Of a stretch of DNA of 64,000 nucleotides, positions 42,801-52,393 are shown piece by piece. The DNA is taken from the NCBI GenBank assembly GCA_024195265.1, contig JAJLRJ010000011.1, forward strand, positions 3,741,866 through 3,805,865, in the 5' to 3' direction. Both the position numbers and the translations under genes were made by a program. The notes beneath the pieces were generated by a model. The model made no database searches. It saw nothing but the letters and a program-made list of their open reading frames with translations, and had not been told where the DNA came from. The first letter of the stretch is position 1, and every line of letters begins with the position of its first letter. This DNA is from Dendrophyllia cribrosa (lineage: Eukaryota; Cnidaria; Anthozoa; Scleractinia; Dendrophylliidae).

Positions 42801-44613
42801 ATGTTTGGCAGGCGTCCCGGCGGATTTAATCCTAGTTCAAACGTTGGTCTAGACATTGGCGGCCACGACTACGGGCCTCCACCCCCGTTTTATTCTGCTC
42901 CAAATACCCTCCAGTCAAGGTATATCCAAAGAAAAAAGAAGCAGCAGCCCGCAACAGATCCTGAAATGGTTTGGATGAGTTCGCCAGAGGCTGCCAAGCT
43001 CACAGCAGCAGCTAAAGCTAAGGCAATCTCAGACTTCCAAAAGCGTTTCCCAAATGCGGATATGTCAAAGTTTAGAATAGAGGTTAACTTTGATGAAAAG
43101 CACAAGGCCACAGGAGAAGTGCTTTTCATAGAGGGCCCAAGCTCATGGGCTCTTGTTTCAGAAATAGAGCCAAAGGATTGGACTCAAGCCATGAAAGACG
43201 CTCTTGGAGTGGGATATATTGGCGGTTTCCCCTATCAGTTGACGTTGAATCGAAATACACAAAGGCCAATCCCAGCTGTTGATTTCTCCACCCCAATCGA
43301 GAAGGCTATGATGATTGGCGCTGTTTTGAATAACGAAGAGCAAAAGATCTATGTCACGCCAACTGATTATTTCACAACGAAATACAGAAATATTTTCAGA
43401 CACACAGATCAAGTTCACAACCGCGAAATATGCGAGAAAGTGGGTTGGCGGCCCGCATATGAGTTTTTGGCCACAACAATTGAACTTCGCCCTGTGGTGT
43501 GCAACAACCGGCTGCGGAATCTCGCGTGATCTTCTGTTTGATAAGAACTCCAGTCTTTCACTCAACCCACAGCTCCGGTCATTTTACAGGTTTCACGTTT
43601 ATTTCACAACAAGACGAATACTCTACAAGATGGGTGGGGAACAAAGCGTGAGTGCTTTGACAGACGACCCCACATTTAACCAGAAAGACAACAAGTACAA
43701 CATCGACGCGTACAAGAGGATTTGCGTAGAGTTCGGTGTTGACCCCAGTGCTGACTTCCGTTTCACACATGGCAATAACCACGGTCTTGGCAATGTGTAC
43801 GTCAAAGGCAATTTTACCAACAAAGGCTACCCCCATGACAACGCTTTGTTCGAGGAAGAGCGTATGGCTGACACAAGCACCCCTATTTTTACCGCAGATA
43901 GAATATCTTCCATTCGCAACGACGTTGGCGCGCAGAGTCAGTTCGAGTATTTTGTGCCAAATTACGCACAAGGGCTAACACAACCAGGACTTGCGCGTAT
44001 GAACCAGTGTATCGAGGCCTTTGTGTACTGCATTCTTGGTGCACAAGCCAACACCCGCAGGAGCATTATTGGGAGTGGAGGCCGAGCGTTCGAAACGCAG
44101 AGAGTATTCCTCACACTCCTAGAGGATACCATAAGACTCTACGACATTTCTAAGAGCGTACAGCGCTATCAGAAGGCCATCGAAGAAACAAAAGTGCGAC
44201 TAAACTTTGTGACCGCGCTTGGGAGTTGGCTCATGCCATCACGCATGGTTATCAACACAGAGAGCGTGGTGGGGTACAATAACAAGTTGAAGCAGGCAAC
44301 ACAAGGAATGAAGCTGGGTGAGAACAACGATAATAATCAAGGCACAAAAAAAGTAGGCATCACACACATGGAAGGCGGGCCAACAAAGACCAATCGGCCC
44401 ACCAGCCACCTTTCTAATCCCATTCACAAAGAGGCAATACAGGCACAGAAGGGCGGCAGCGCCCCAACACCCTCCACACCAGAGACCCCAAGCGCGCCGA
44501 AGACCACAAAAGAGACCACAAAAGAGAGCACAATCGAGCCGCATCGCGTAAACAAGGCACTCATTGCTGTGGGCGCTCTTGCTTTGGCAGGCTTTATTGT
44601 CTGGATGCGCTAG
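42801..44613 (+). pseudogene. ~600-residue conserved protein with tail anchor (copy 2), one frameshift
   Basis: Starts MFGRRPGGFNPSSN; a 2 bp loss near 43400 shifts the frame, which is then open to 44613. Conserved with 14915-16746, including YVTPTDYFTTKYRNIF, FWPQQLNFALWCATTGCGIS and QKDNKYNIDAY. The end is a Pro/Thr/Ser linker, then ALIAVGALALAGFIVW and Met-Arg. Family not recognised. Likely a structural protein held in a membrane by its tail. The 3' end overlaps the convergent gene at 44610 by 4 bp. Confidence 0.65.
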
Positions 44614-45566
44614 CGCTTACGCTTGGTAATCTTCTCTATCAAGAAGGACACCACGGCAAGGATTAGCAGCCAAGCGTGCTCGCCAAGAAAGGAGATCGCC
44701 TGGCCGGCCGCTTTGAAGACGTAGCTCACGATCGAGCCGATGAGGCCAGGCAGGATGGAGGAAATCTTCTTCCCTATCTCTTTAAGCCCATTGCCAACAG
44801 CCTTGGTACCCGATTTCAAGGCATTCATTGCAGAAAGGGTCACGGCGCCTATGACTATACCGGCAGCCAAAACAACCGCTTGCAAGGTCCACCCATATTT
44901 CTTGAATATCCTTTTCACCCGTTCGCGAAGGGGAAGTTTTTCCTCAAGGCGTTCTCTCTCAGCAACAAGCTCGTCTCTTCTCTCGGTGTTTTCTTGGATC
45001 TTTTCACGGGCTCGTTGGCGGTTGTCAGGCTCCTCGTTTTCATCATTCGCAACTCTCTGGTCTTCTTCGATTTGCCTGTCAAGCTCAACAATCTCTTGAC
45101 TCAGTTCATCCATTGCTTTTTGCATTTCTTTTGCATTTGGCCCAAGAGCCTTTCCTATTTCCTTCGGAAGATGGGCGTAAAGTTTTTTGGGCATCCCCCT
45201 TTGATAATGTGTACAGAGGATACGATGTTGTTTTACTCGCATTCTAACCTCGATGTGAAGCCCTCCTGTCTTTTTTGATTCCACGTACAGAGCTTCAAGT
45301 TTAGTTTTATCTACAAGGGGGAACTCGTTCTCAATCTCACTCATTGCCATCTCCTCTGCAGTGCAAAGAATTTGCCCCCCAGGGGTCCCCTCAGTGAAAG
45401 AGGTTTCTCCCCAATGTGAACCGCGTTCTGGGGGGCGATTCATTGTAGTCATTGGATAAGATTCACCCGAAGGCCCGGGTTGGGAGCCAGGGAGTGGTGT
45501 ATCGTCATCGTCATCATCACGATCATCAGTGTGTTCGATAAAAGGAATTTCTTCTTCTGCCGACAT
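44610..45566 (-). CDS. Coiled-coil protein with C-terminal membrane segments (copy 2), intact
   Basis: 318 residues. Acidic start (DRDDDDDDTPLPG), a Glu/Lys coiled coil around residues 150-215, then FKKYGWTLQAVVLAAGIVIG, GLIGSIVSYVFKAA and a hydrophobic EHAWLLILAVVSFLIE with basic C-terminus. Orthologue of 13417-14910, which has a longer coiled coil. Function unknown; the amphipathic and hydrophobic C-terminal third suggests membrane action or an internal virion location. Divergent from the capsid gene. Confidence 0.75.
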   Translation of the reverse strand: MSAEEEIPFIEHTDDRDDDDDDTPLPGSQPGPSGESYPMTTMNRPPERGSHWGETSFTEGTPGGQILCTAEEMAMSEIENEFPLVDKTKLEALYVESKKTGGLHIEVRMRVKQHRILCTHYQRGMPKKLYAHLPKEIGKALGPNAKEMQKAMDELSQEIVELDRQIEEDQRVANDENEEPDNRQRAREKIQENTERRDELVAERERLEEKLPLRERVKRIFKKYGWTLQAVVLAAGIVIGAVTLSAMNALKSGTKAVGNGLKEIGKKISSILPGLIGSIVSYVFKAAGQAISFLGEHAWLLILAVVSFLIEKITKRKR

Positions 45567-45623
45567 TGTTATGCATCAAAGTATATAAATATTTTTTTTA
45601 AAACATATATATATATTCTGGCT
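45567..45623. promoter_or_regulatory. Divergent promoter, copy 2 (capsid / coiled-coil gene)
   Basis: 57 bp, A/T-rich, with ATATATATATATTCTGGCT before the capsid ATG (45624) and a TATTTATATAC motif toward the minus-strand gene. Confidence 0.6.
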
Positions 45624-46870
45624 ATGGCTGTGAGCGAAAACTTGAAGCCGTCTTACAGAGAGAAAATGGGGCTAGCCCTCAAGGGTGCCAGGACTCTGCA
45701 CCGCATCACATTCAACCCGAACAAAGCGTTGCCGGGGGAACACTGTACGTGACTGTTCCTAAACTAGACAACGGGGTAGTGCTCGTCCCAGGCTCGTTGT
45801 CCCTGGTATTCAACCTCGTCGTGAGCGGAGAGGCAAACAACTACCTGGTAAACAATGTCTCTCGGGCGCTTGTCTCAAACCTTGTTGTCAAGTTTTCCGG
45901 AGAGAAGCTGCAAGACACCAATGCCTTTGACGTTTACAAGCTCTATCAGGACCTTTTCCTGACAAAGACCCAGCGGAGTAACATGTTCCTCGAAGGAATA
46001 CAGTCTGAGGATTTGTGCAAAATCCGTTCAAATGCGGGAGACAAGAAAACCTCTGGTGTTGAGGCGGAGGAGAAGCTGAATGCGGTCTACGGAAACAAAT
46101 ACAAAATACACCTTGACCACGAGATCCTAAGAGATCATGGTGTTTTCTATCCACATGCTCTGGCTGAAGCGCTTGTGTTCGAGATAAAGCTTGCCCCAGC
46201 GAGCATGGTTGTTAGAGGCTCTGATGCTAGCAAGCTGGCCTATGAGCTGACGAACATTCAGCTTGAATATGAGGCACTAAAAGCCAAGGCCCTGGCCACA
46301 GAGGCGGCAAGCGCCTATCTCAATGGCAATGAGTTCCTGTACGAGCACGTCACCCACCACAAAATCATCACAGTCAACAAGGGTACAGACGCAGTGATCC
46401 ACGAGACCATCAACGTCCCGCGCCGGTCAATGAAAGGCATCCTCCTTCTCTTTAGCGAAACCCATGCGGCTGGCGCAAGAGACTCGGAAAAGTTCTTCAA
46501 CCCTGACATCACCAGCGTAAAGGTTACCATCGACGGCGTCCCCAATCAAATCTACAGCCAGGGTATTGAAAGCCGAGACATGTGGGAAGAGGTTCGCCGG
46601 CACTTTGGTGAGGAAGTGGGTGTTGACAGCAACATGGATGCCACAAAGTTCTACACGGGGGACAAGTTTGGTCTATTCATCGATCTTAGATCGATGGCAG
46701 ATAAAAGTCTACACGGCAATGCTCTCCGACTGGTAAACACAAAGGACGATGTACTGCTCGAGATTGAGAGGACCACTTCGGGCAGCGGCATAGTGAAAGG
46801 CCACATTTTCATTATCAGTGACGCATTGTTTGGCATCTCAAATCATGCGTTGGACTCTATTCAGTATTAA
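45624..46870 (+). pseudogene. Major capsid protein, double-jelly-roll type (copy 2), one frameshift
   Basis: Starts MAVSENLKPSYREKM; a single-base loss near 45738 shifts the frame, then it is open to 46870. Segments shared with copy 1: VPGSLSLVFNL, NVSRALVSNLVVKFSGE, NIQLEYEALKAK, RRSMKGILLLF and LFIDLRSMADKSLHG. Length (about 415 codons), strand-rich profile and the neighbouring packaging ATPase fit a Polinton major capsid protein. The stop is 16 bp before the ATPase start. Confidence 0.7.
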
Positions 46871-46886
46871 ACAATATATATAGAGA

Positions 46887-47486
46887 ATGGACCCAAGAAA
46901 GCTGCCCTTCAATGCCCTAATTATTGGGCCGACTAACTCTGGCAAAACACATTATCTCCTGAATCACCTCCGTGGCCCATTTAGGGGCAAGTTTGACAAT
47001 ATCGTTCTCTTGTGCCCAACTTTTGTCAACAACAAGACCTACGATGGTTTCGGGGACAAGGAGCCACGCATTTTCGTTATAGACTGCCAGCAGCATGAGA
47101 TTGAATGGTGGCTAACTCTATCAAGTTACCACTTCTCCGGGACGAACACGCTCTTTGTTCTCGATGATTGCGCCGCTTCGAAAGCCGTGAAAGGCCGCAC
47201 GAGCCAACTGGTACAACTTGGATTCAGCGCGCGCCACAGTGGCATCTCCGTGTGGGTGTTGACTCAACAGATAACCAGCATTGCGAAACCCTTTGGGGAA
47301 AACGTGGCAGCGATCGTGCTTTTTTACACCCCTTCGGGCAAAACAACGAAGGCTATCTTCGAGGACTATGCCGGCGAGCTCTCCCACGAGGAGTACAAAG
47401 AGCTTATTGCACGGGTCAAGGGGCGCAAGTTTTCCCACCTAGTTTTCTCTCTGCGACATCCATATGGGATTGAAGTGAAAATGTAA
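46887..47486 (+). CDS. A32/FtsK-type genome-packaging ATPase (copy 2), intact
   Basis: 199 residues. Walker A GPTNSGKT (residues 15-22), Walker B TLFVLDD, and the conserved SVWVLTQQITS. Near identical in layout to copy 1. Would translocate DNA into capsids. The start follows AATATATATAGAGA. Preservation of the frame when the flanking capsid gene is broken argues that decay is recent or random. Confidence 0.85.
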   Translation: MDPRKLPFNALIIGPTNSGKTHYLLNHLRGPFRGKFDNIVLLCPTFVNNKTYDGFGDKEPRIFVIDCQQHEIEWWLTLSSYHFSGTNTLFVLDDCAASKAVKGRTSQLVQLGFSARHSGISVWVLTQQITSIAKPFGENVAAIVLFYTPSGKTTKAIFEDYAGELSHEEYKELIARVKGRKFSHLVFSLRHPYGIEVKM

Positions 47487-47509
47487 AAAACACATATGTA
47501 CTCTGAGCC

Positions 47510-47748
47510 ATGAACGCCCCACAAAGCTCCACAAGCTCACAGCATTTTATCAGCTTTTGGTCAAATTACATGCCAAGACAGACGCAATGCAATTCAAAAT
47601 TGTCAAAGCCGCCTGTGAGGAGGATCTGCGCCAAATGCTTCTTAGCCGCTATCCTTTGAAACTCACTGAGACGCTAGAAACCATGGCCGCCCTTATTTTG
47701 GAGGTTGAAAAGCTTTTGCCTGACATCAAAAAAATAATTGAAATTTAA
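47510..47748 (+). pseudogene. Small helical protein (copy 2), frameshift after the third codon
   Basis: ATG 47510 (MNA...) is followed by a single-base loss near 47518; the next frame then matches the 81-residue protein of copy 1 (11069-11314), ending LLPDIKKIIEI. Upstream CATATGT is a weak form of the TATATA motif. Function unknown. Confidence 0.6.
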
Positions 47749-47765
47749 AAACACATATATACACG

Positions 47766-48365
47766 ATGGCACACGCAAACCCTGGAGATGAGGCCGCAAT
47801 GAATGAAATCGTGCAGATGCTGGAGGCAGGCCCTGATAGCTCCGTGCCATCAGAATCAGTACCCTTTGTTTCAGACAACGCCATTCCAGCTCAACGCAAG
47901 AAGCTGGCAGTTCTGGTCTCGACTGGCAAATCAAAAGAAGCCATCGGTGTCCAGCTCACACACGAGCAGGTGAAACGCCTGACGGATAAAGAGGTTGAAA
48001 AATTCTACAAAAGGTATGAAGCCTACGTCGGCAACAAGACGACTGAGGCTCTGATTGACAGCGTTATAATGCTCGTAACCAAAGGCGCTGGCATGGTTGT
48101 TCCAATTAACGATGTGAAAGAGTTGCAGAAAGAACTCAAAAATGACTACATGATCCAACATGAATTGTCATCCCTTGCTGGAAACCTTGCACTGCGATGT
48201 GGGCAATTCTTGGCGTTGGCCAATGCTGCTTTGATCACTACAAAACACATCGACTTCAAAAAGGAGCCGCCTTCTCCTCCTCCTTCTCCTCCACCTCCCC
48301 CCAGACCGCTCACAAGAGACAGTGAAGGCTACCCACTGGAGGGCTTTGATGAAGTTGACACATAA
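47766..48365 (+). CDS. 199-residue helical protein (copy 2), intact
   Basis: Starts MAHANPGDEAAMNE after CACATATATACACG. Core STGKSKEAIGVQLTHEQVKR and KRYEAYVGNKTTEA is shared with copy 1; a Pro/Ser-rich insert (PPSPPPSPPPPPRP) precedes the conserved end DSEGYPLEGFDEV. No known motif. Always located between the ATPase neighbourhood and the single-span membrane protein, so an assembly role is plausible. Confidence 0.75.
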   Translation: MAHANPGDEAAMNEIVQMLEAGPDSSVPSESVPFVSDNAIPAQRKKLAVLVSTGKSKEAIGVQLTHEQVKRLTDKEVEKFYKRYEAYVGNKTTEALIDSVIMLVTKGAGMVVPINDVKELQKELKNDYMIQHELSSLAGNLALRCGQFLALANAALITTKHIDFKKEPPSPPPSPPPPPRPLTRDSEGYPLEGFDEVDT

Positions 48366-48449
48366 TCTGAAAGGAATCTGATAGGAACCTGAAAGGAACC
48401 AGTCAGGAATCAGATAGATAATTTTTTAAAAACTTATATATACACGATC

Positions 48450-48938
48450 GTGGCACAAGCTGCGCAATCGTTGCCGACGATACCTGAAGAAACAACAACA
48501 ACAACCAACACGCACGTTACCTCTGATGTTCCAAAGACTGCTCCAGCAAAAAACGCTGGTCGTGTTGCTTCTGGCAAAAGACTAGCAGAGCGCAACCGTC
48601 TGGCAAGAGAGGCAAAAAAACAGGCTGCAACAGCAACAAAATCGTCGACAAATGATCCAAGCCAGACTACAAATACAATTGGCAGTGACCACACAGAGAG
48701 CAGCAACAACTCTGGCTTCTACATTCTAACGGCTGCCGGCGTGATTATATCCGCTTTTGGTGTGTATTACCAACGTGAAGCCATTATGAAGACACTTGGG
48801 CGCAACCAGACCCCAGCCCCTGCGCCGGCAGCAGAGGTGAATGAGGTTCAAACTCCTCCACCCACACATCTCAGACTACACGAAAGAACTATCAAGATTG
48901 ATCAATTAATGAGACAACGAGGCAGAAAACATGGATAA
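48450..48938 (+). pseudogene. Single-span membrane protein with basic box (copy 2), start codon altered
   Basis: The frame matching copy 1 begins at a GTG (48450), eight bases after TATATACAC, where an ATG would be expected; an animal-type start is therefore lacking or lies elsewhere. Basic motif GRVASGKRLAERNRLAREAK, a Thr/Ser/Asn linker, a membrane span (FYILTAAGVIISAFGVYY), then QREAIMKTLGRN and a Pro/Ala-rich tail. 162 codons. Function unknown. Confidence 0.6.
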
Positions 48939-50543
48939 TCATGAAAATGGCAGTGAGAAGTCCGCTGTGCGCCGCATAATGCATCCTTTCAAGGGAACAA
49001 CATCGGATCCTAGAGCCTTGGTCGCACCAGTTTAAATACAACAGATGTATCTTAGAGCTACAAACTTTTAAATGCTTGCTTGACTGCTGCATTTAGTGTC
49101 GCATTTTCTTTTCATATATTTTTTAGCGCTTTCAAGCAAAACGTCTAAATTAAAATATAGTTCTTTTTCTTGATCACTATTATTATAAACAGCGGTTGGC
49201 TCATTCGCACATCGTAAGCTAAATGTGTAAAAATAATAAACTTGAAAATCTTGCTTTGTTTTTATCATAATTACCGTTTTTAAATTTGTAATGGGGTCGA
49301 TATTTTAACCTGTTAATATTTTTAAATAGTAGATATTTAAACACAGACGGTTTTTATTTCACTGAATTGCAGCAAAACGTTGCAGATGCAATAATGCATT
49401 TTGTATACCCCAATGGTACACAAAAAACTGCTATAAATTAAACATTAACTCGTGTTTTAACCAATCATTAAAATAAAATACTAAAATTGCGTAGTAACAC
49501 CTCAGCTGAACGCTTAGTTTAAACAAATTTATTTTGGATGATTTCTAAAGTGTATGTCAATAATTTATCTGATATAATTAATAAAAAACTTAAAATTTAT
49601 GCGAGAATGGATATTTTCTTCTCCTCCTTTTGAATAATGGTTATGCGCCGCATACACTAGATTTATTATCAGGACTCAAGGTCGCTAATGTGATGAGTAT
49701 TTGAGTGCTGACAGCATTTGTACTAAAATTATAAGGTCTTATTCTTTGGAGATTAGCAAACACGTGAAGAATAAGCAAGATGTGGCTGTTCTGCTGCCAT
49801 GGACCTCTCCCTTCGATGCTTGGGATGATGCACATCTAACTTCAAGAGACTATTTATCTACCATTTCTACAATGATATACATTGTCAAGAATAATTTTGA
49901 ATGAGCTCTGGAGAAAACACTCCGCCCTAAGTTATTATTTTTAATTGACAATCCATGGCTTCTATCGTATGCGTTGTGCTTATAGATTTCTAAATTATAT
50001 TAGCAGTTTTTCCAAATAATTATCACTCAGCATCCATGAAGTTAAAGCCAATCAATGTAATCGCAGTTTACTGTCTTTTATTGAACTACTGTCTGATCTT
50101 TGTTATCTCTAATGCTGCTTAGCATAGCAGCGCAAACAAAGCCCGGCCCTTTTCGTTTATTATAGCTTTGTATTGGCAATACCTCATTATTATTATTAAG
50201 CATCCAGTAATAAAATCAAAAGGGTTACCGCTATCTATCTTTATTGAACTGTTGTCTCGTTTCTATTGTTTGTTGTCCTTTAATTTATGCTGCATTATCG
50301 AGACCCCCTTCTATGCAGCCTTATATGTTGCTTTTTTACTTATTAAAATCTAATGAAATGCTAAATTTAAATTAAATCCTAAGAATATTCTAAAAAGTGG
50401 ATATTAAAACTTTGTTTTAATATCGATTACAGCAATTGCAGTTATACAAATGTAATATTACATTTTGTATACCCTGAGTAGAAAACAAACACCGAGACGA
50501 AGAATTCATGAGATGGAATAAAAAACACATATATACTCACACA
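48939..50543. other. 1.6 kb A/T-rich segment, probable insertion, no gene
   Basis: Copy 1 has only 84 bp at this place. Only short frames without domains are present. Two diverged direct repeats of ~85 bp end in CATTTTGTATACCC (near 49391-49412 and 50449-50471), which may mark ends of an unclassified insert. GCGCCGCATA occurs at 48970 and again at 49646. Confidence 0.5.
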
Positions 50544-50702
50544 ATGGTGAACATCATACAAGGTTTCGTAAACGGGGCTGCAATCGGAGGTATTCTTCTT
50601 GTTTCGGTTAATGTCAACATAACCGCCCTTAAAACAGTTTGGCAATTAGCAACACAGCTAACAACAAACTCAGCGCATGATGAGGAGTCGGCTGAAATTT
50701 AA
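50544..50702 (+). CDS. 52-residue membrane peptide (copy 2 only)
   Basis: Starts MVNIIQGFVNGAAIGGILLV, a single hydrophobic segment, then a polar tail ending DEESAEI. Preceded by CACATATATACTCACACA, the same motif as neighbouring genes, and 17 bp from the next ATG. Not found in copy 1. Function unknown; too short for the evidence to be strong. Confidence 0.5.
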   Translation: MVNIIQGFVNGAAIGGILLVSVNVNITALKTVWQLATQLTTNSAHDEESAEI

Positions 50703-50719
50703 AAATATATATATACACC

Positions 50720-50941
50720 ATGTCTGTCAACAAGCTCGTAAAATCTCTTCTCGATGCTGCAACAATCACTGGCCTTGTCGCCGGTATTGGATGGATTGGC
50801 CGAAAGACCATCAAAGAAAATCTCACAGCCGACCCCAGCGCGAATCTCATGAATTACGTGAAGTTCACTGCCGCCATGGCTGGGAGCATCGCACTGAAGA
50901 AATACCTCGAGGATCAGAAAATCCTCCCCGCCTCGATGTAA
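50720..50941 (+). CDS. 73-residue small protein (copy 2)
   Basis: Orthologue of 9572-9793. Hydrophobic TGLVAGIGWIGRKTI and conserved end GSIALKKYLEDQKILP. Starts after ATATATATATACACC. Function unknown; probably membrane associated. Conserved length in both copies supports it as real. Confidence 0.75.
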   Translation: MSVNKLVKSLLDAATITGLVAGIGWIGRKTIKENLTADPSANLMNYVKFTAAMAGSIALKKYLEDQKILPASM

Positions 50942-50960
50942 AAACAATATATACACAACA

Positions 50961-51389
50961 ATGGCTTCAATCGCCATGATGGTTGGTGGAGCAATTCTCA
51001 ATGCCGCCGCTTTCACTGGAGGCAACTATCTTGCAAAATATTTATCCGGCGACAACGGCCAAGCTGCAGTGGATGAGAAGATCAGGCACGATAAAGCCCT
51101 TGAGGCCTATCAGGCCGCCTACGCCAAATATCAGAAAGACCGCACAAAGCTCCTCGACTGGACTGCAACCAATGATCGGATTAAAGATCAAGCAAAACAC
51201 AACATCCAAGACACCGACCAAGCTCTGGTGCTTTACAACCAAACACACCAGGACCAGCAAATAACACTTCCCAAAGAGCCCGAGTTCTCTTACTTTTATA
51301 AACCCGGCCCACAGCAGAAGCAAGGCGAACTCTTGTTTATTGGCACTGGCGCACTTGCCCTTGGGTATGCAGCTTTTCGCTTTCTTTAA
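50961..51389 (+). CDS. 142-residue protein with hydrophobic ends (copy 2)
   Basis: Orthologue of 9126-9545. N-terminal hydrophobic MASIAMMVGGAILNAAAF, charged helical centre (AYAKYQKDRTKLLDW), and a C-terminal hydrophobic anchor (LFIGTGALALGYAAFRFL). Starts after ATATATACACAACA and ends 11 bp before the integrase. Function unknown. Confidence 0.75.
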   Translation: MASIAMMVGGAILNAAAFTGGNYLAKYLSGDNGQAAVDEKIRHDKALEAYQAAYAKYQKDRTKLLDWTATNDRIKDQAKHNIQDTDQALVLYNQTHQDQQITLPKEPEFSYFYKPGPQQKQGELLFIGTGALALGYAAFRFL

Positions 51390-51400
51390 ACCCTAAATAT

Positions 51401-52393
51401 ATGGATGCCAAACTCTCAAAGATCTATTACAGTCCCAAAGGCTATTGGAAAGGCCTTGCCGCTGTCAAAAAGCTAGCTGCGGCGGCCAGGGTCTCTGATG
51501 AGGTGGCGAAAAAGTGGCTAGTCAAACAAGCCCTTTGGCAGATTTACCTCCCTGCCCCACGCCACATCCCTCGGCCAAAGTTTGATGTCTTCACGCCCAA
51601 TGCGGTGCATCAAGCAGATCTACTTTTTTTGCCTCACGACAAACTTCCTCATGGGATGAAGGTTTACAAATATTGTTTGACGGTTGTTGATGTGGCTAGC
51701 CGTTACAAAGCAGCAGAGCCCTTGACCTCGAAAGCGTCTCTAGAGGTTTCAAAGGCCTTTCAGAAGATTTACAGACGCGGGCCTTTGAAATGGCCACAAC
51801 TGTTGCAGGTTGACCCTGGGCGTGAATTTATGGGTGCTGTAACGAGGGCTATGGGGGATTACAAAACAGCCATTCGTCGTGGGCGCGTTGATATCCACAG
51901 AGACCAAGCGATTGTTGAAAGATTCAACAGAACCCTAGCAGAAAGGTTGTTTGGGCACCAGTATGCGGTTGAAATGCGCCTTCCCTCCGGTCAAAGATCA
52001 ACTGAATGGGTACGAAGGCTGCCAGACGTTGTATCTGCACTGAATAATGAAGTGACGAGATTGACTGGTAAGAAGCCTGCGCAAGCAGTGAAGGAGAGGG
52101 CCGTTTCGTCCAAACCCTCTACCCCCTATTTGAGACCAGTGGGTGAGAAGGAGAAGAAGCTCCCTCCACTGGTGAGTGTGAGATATTTGTATCAGCCTGG
52201 CGAGCTTGAGGGTGGTGGTAGGCGTGCAACAGATCCAATCTGGTCGATGAAGGTCTACAACATTGAAATGGTTGTTACCAAACCAAACGAACCGGTTGTG
52301 TATTATATTTACGATGGATCCAAGCGAGGCTTCGTCCGTGAGGAGCTGATGGTTGTGCCGCCGGACACTCAGTTGCCGCCGATATCTTTGTGA
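51401..52393 (+). CDS. int: Retroviral-type (DDE) integrase (copy 2), intact
   Basis: 330 residues. Start MDAKLSKIYYSPKGYW directly follows AAATAT. Catalytic core: HQADLLFLPHD (first Asp), VDPGREFMG (second Asp), HRDQAIVERFNRTLAERLF (Glu about 36 residues later). The C-terminal SH3/chromo-like part (SVRYLYQPGELEGG and GFVREELMVVP) is typical of Polinton integrases. It overlaps the convergent polymerase gene by 25 bp. The enzyme would join the AG...CT ends to a 6 bp staggered target. Confidence 0.92.
   Translation: MDAKLSKIYYSPKGYWKGLAAVKKLAAAARVSDEVAKKWLVKQALWQIYLPAPRHIPRPKFDVFTPNAVHQADLLFLPHDKLPHGMKVYKYCLTVVDVASRYKAAEPLTSKASLEVSKAFQKIYRRGPLKWPQLLQVDPGREFMGAVTRAMGDYKTAIRRGRVDIHRDQAIVERFNRTLAERLFGHQYAVEMRLPSGQRSTEWVRRLPDVVSALNNEVTRLTGKKPAQAVKERAVSSKPSTPYLRPVGEKEKKLPPLVSVRYLYQPGELEGGGRRATDPIWSMKVYNIEMVVTKPNEPVVYYIYDGSKRGFVREELMVVPPDTQLPPISL

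Noticed and set aside
44676..45278. 200-codon plus-strand frame opposite the coiled-coil gene
   Set aside because: The minus strand is conserved with copy 1; this frame is not.
47766..48365. P-loop (GKS) in the 199-residue protein
   Set aside because: The surrounding residues do not fit GxxxxGK[ST]; there is no Walker B.
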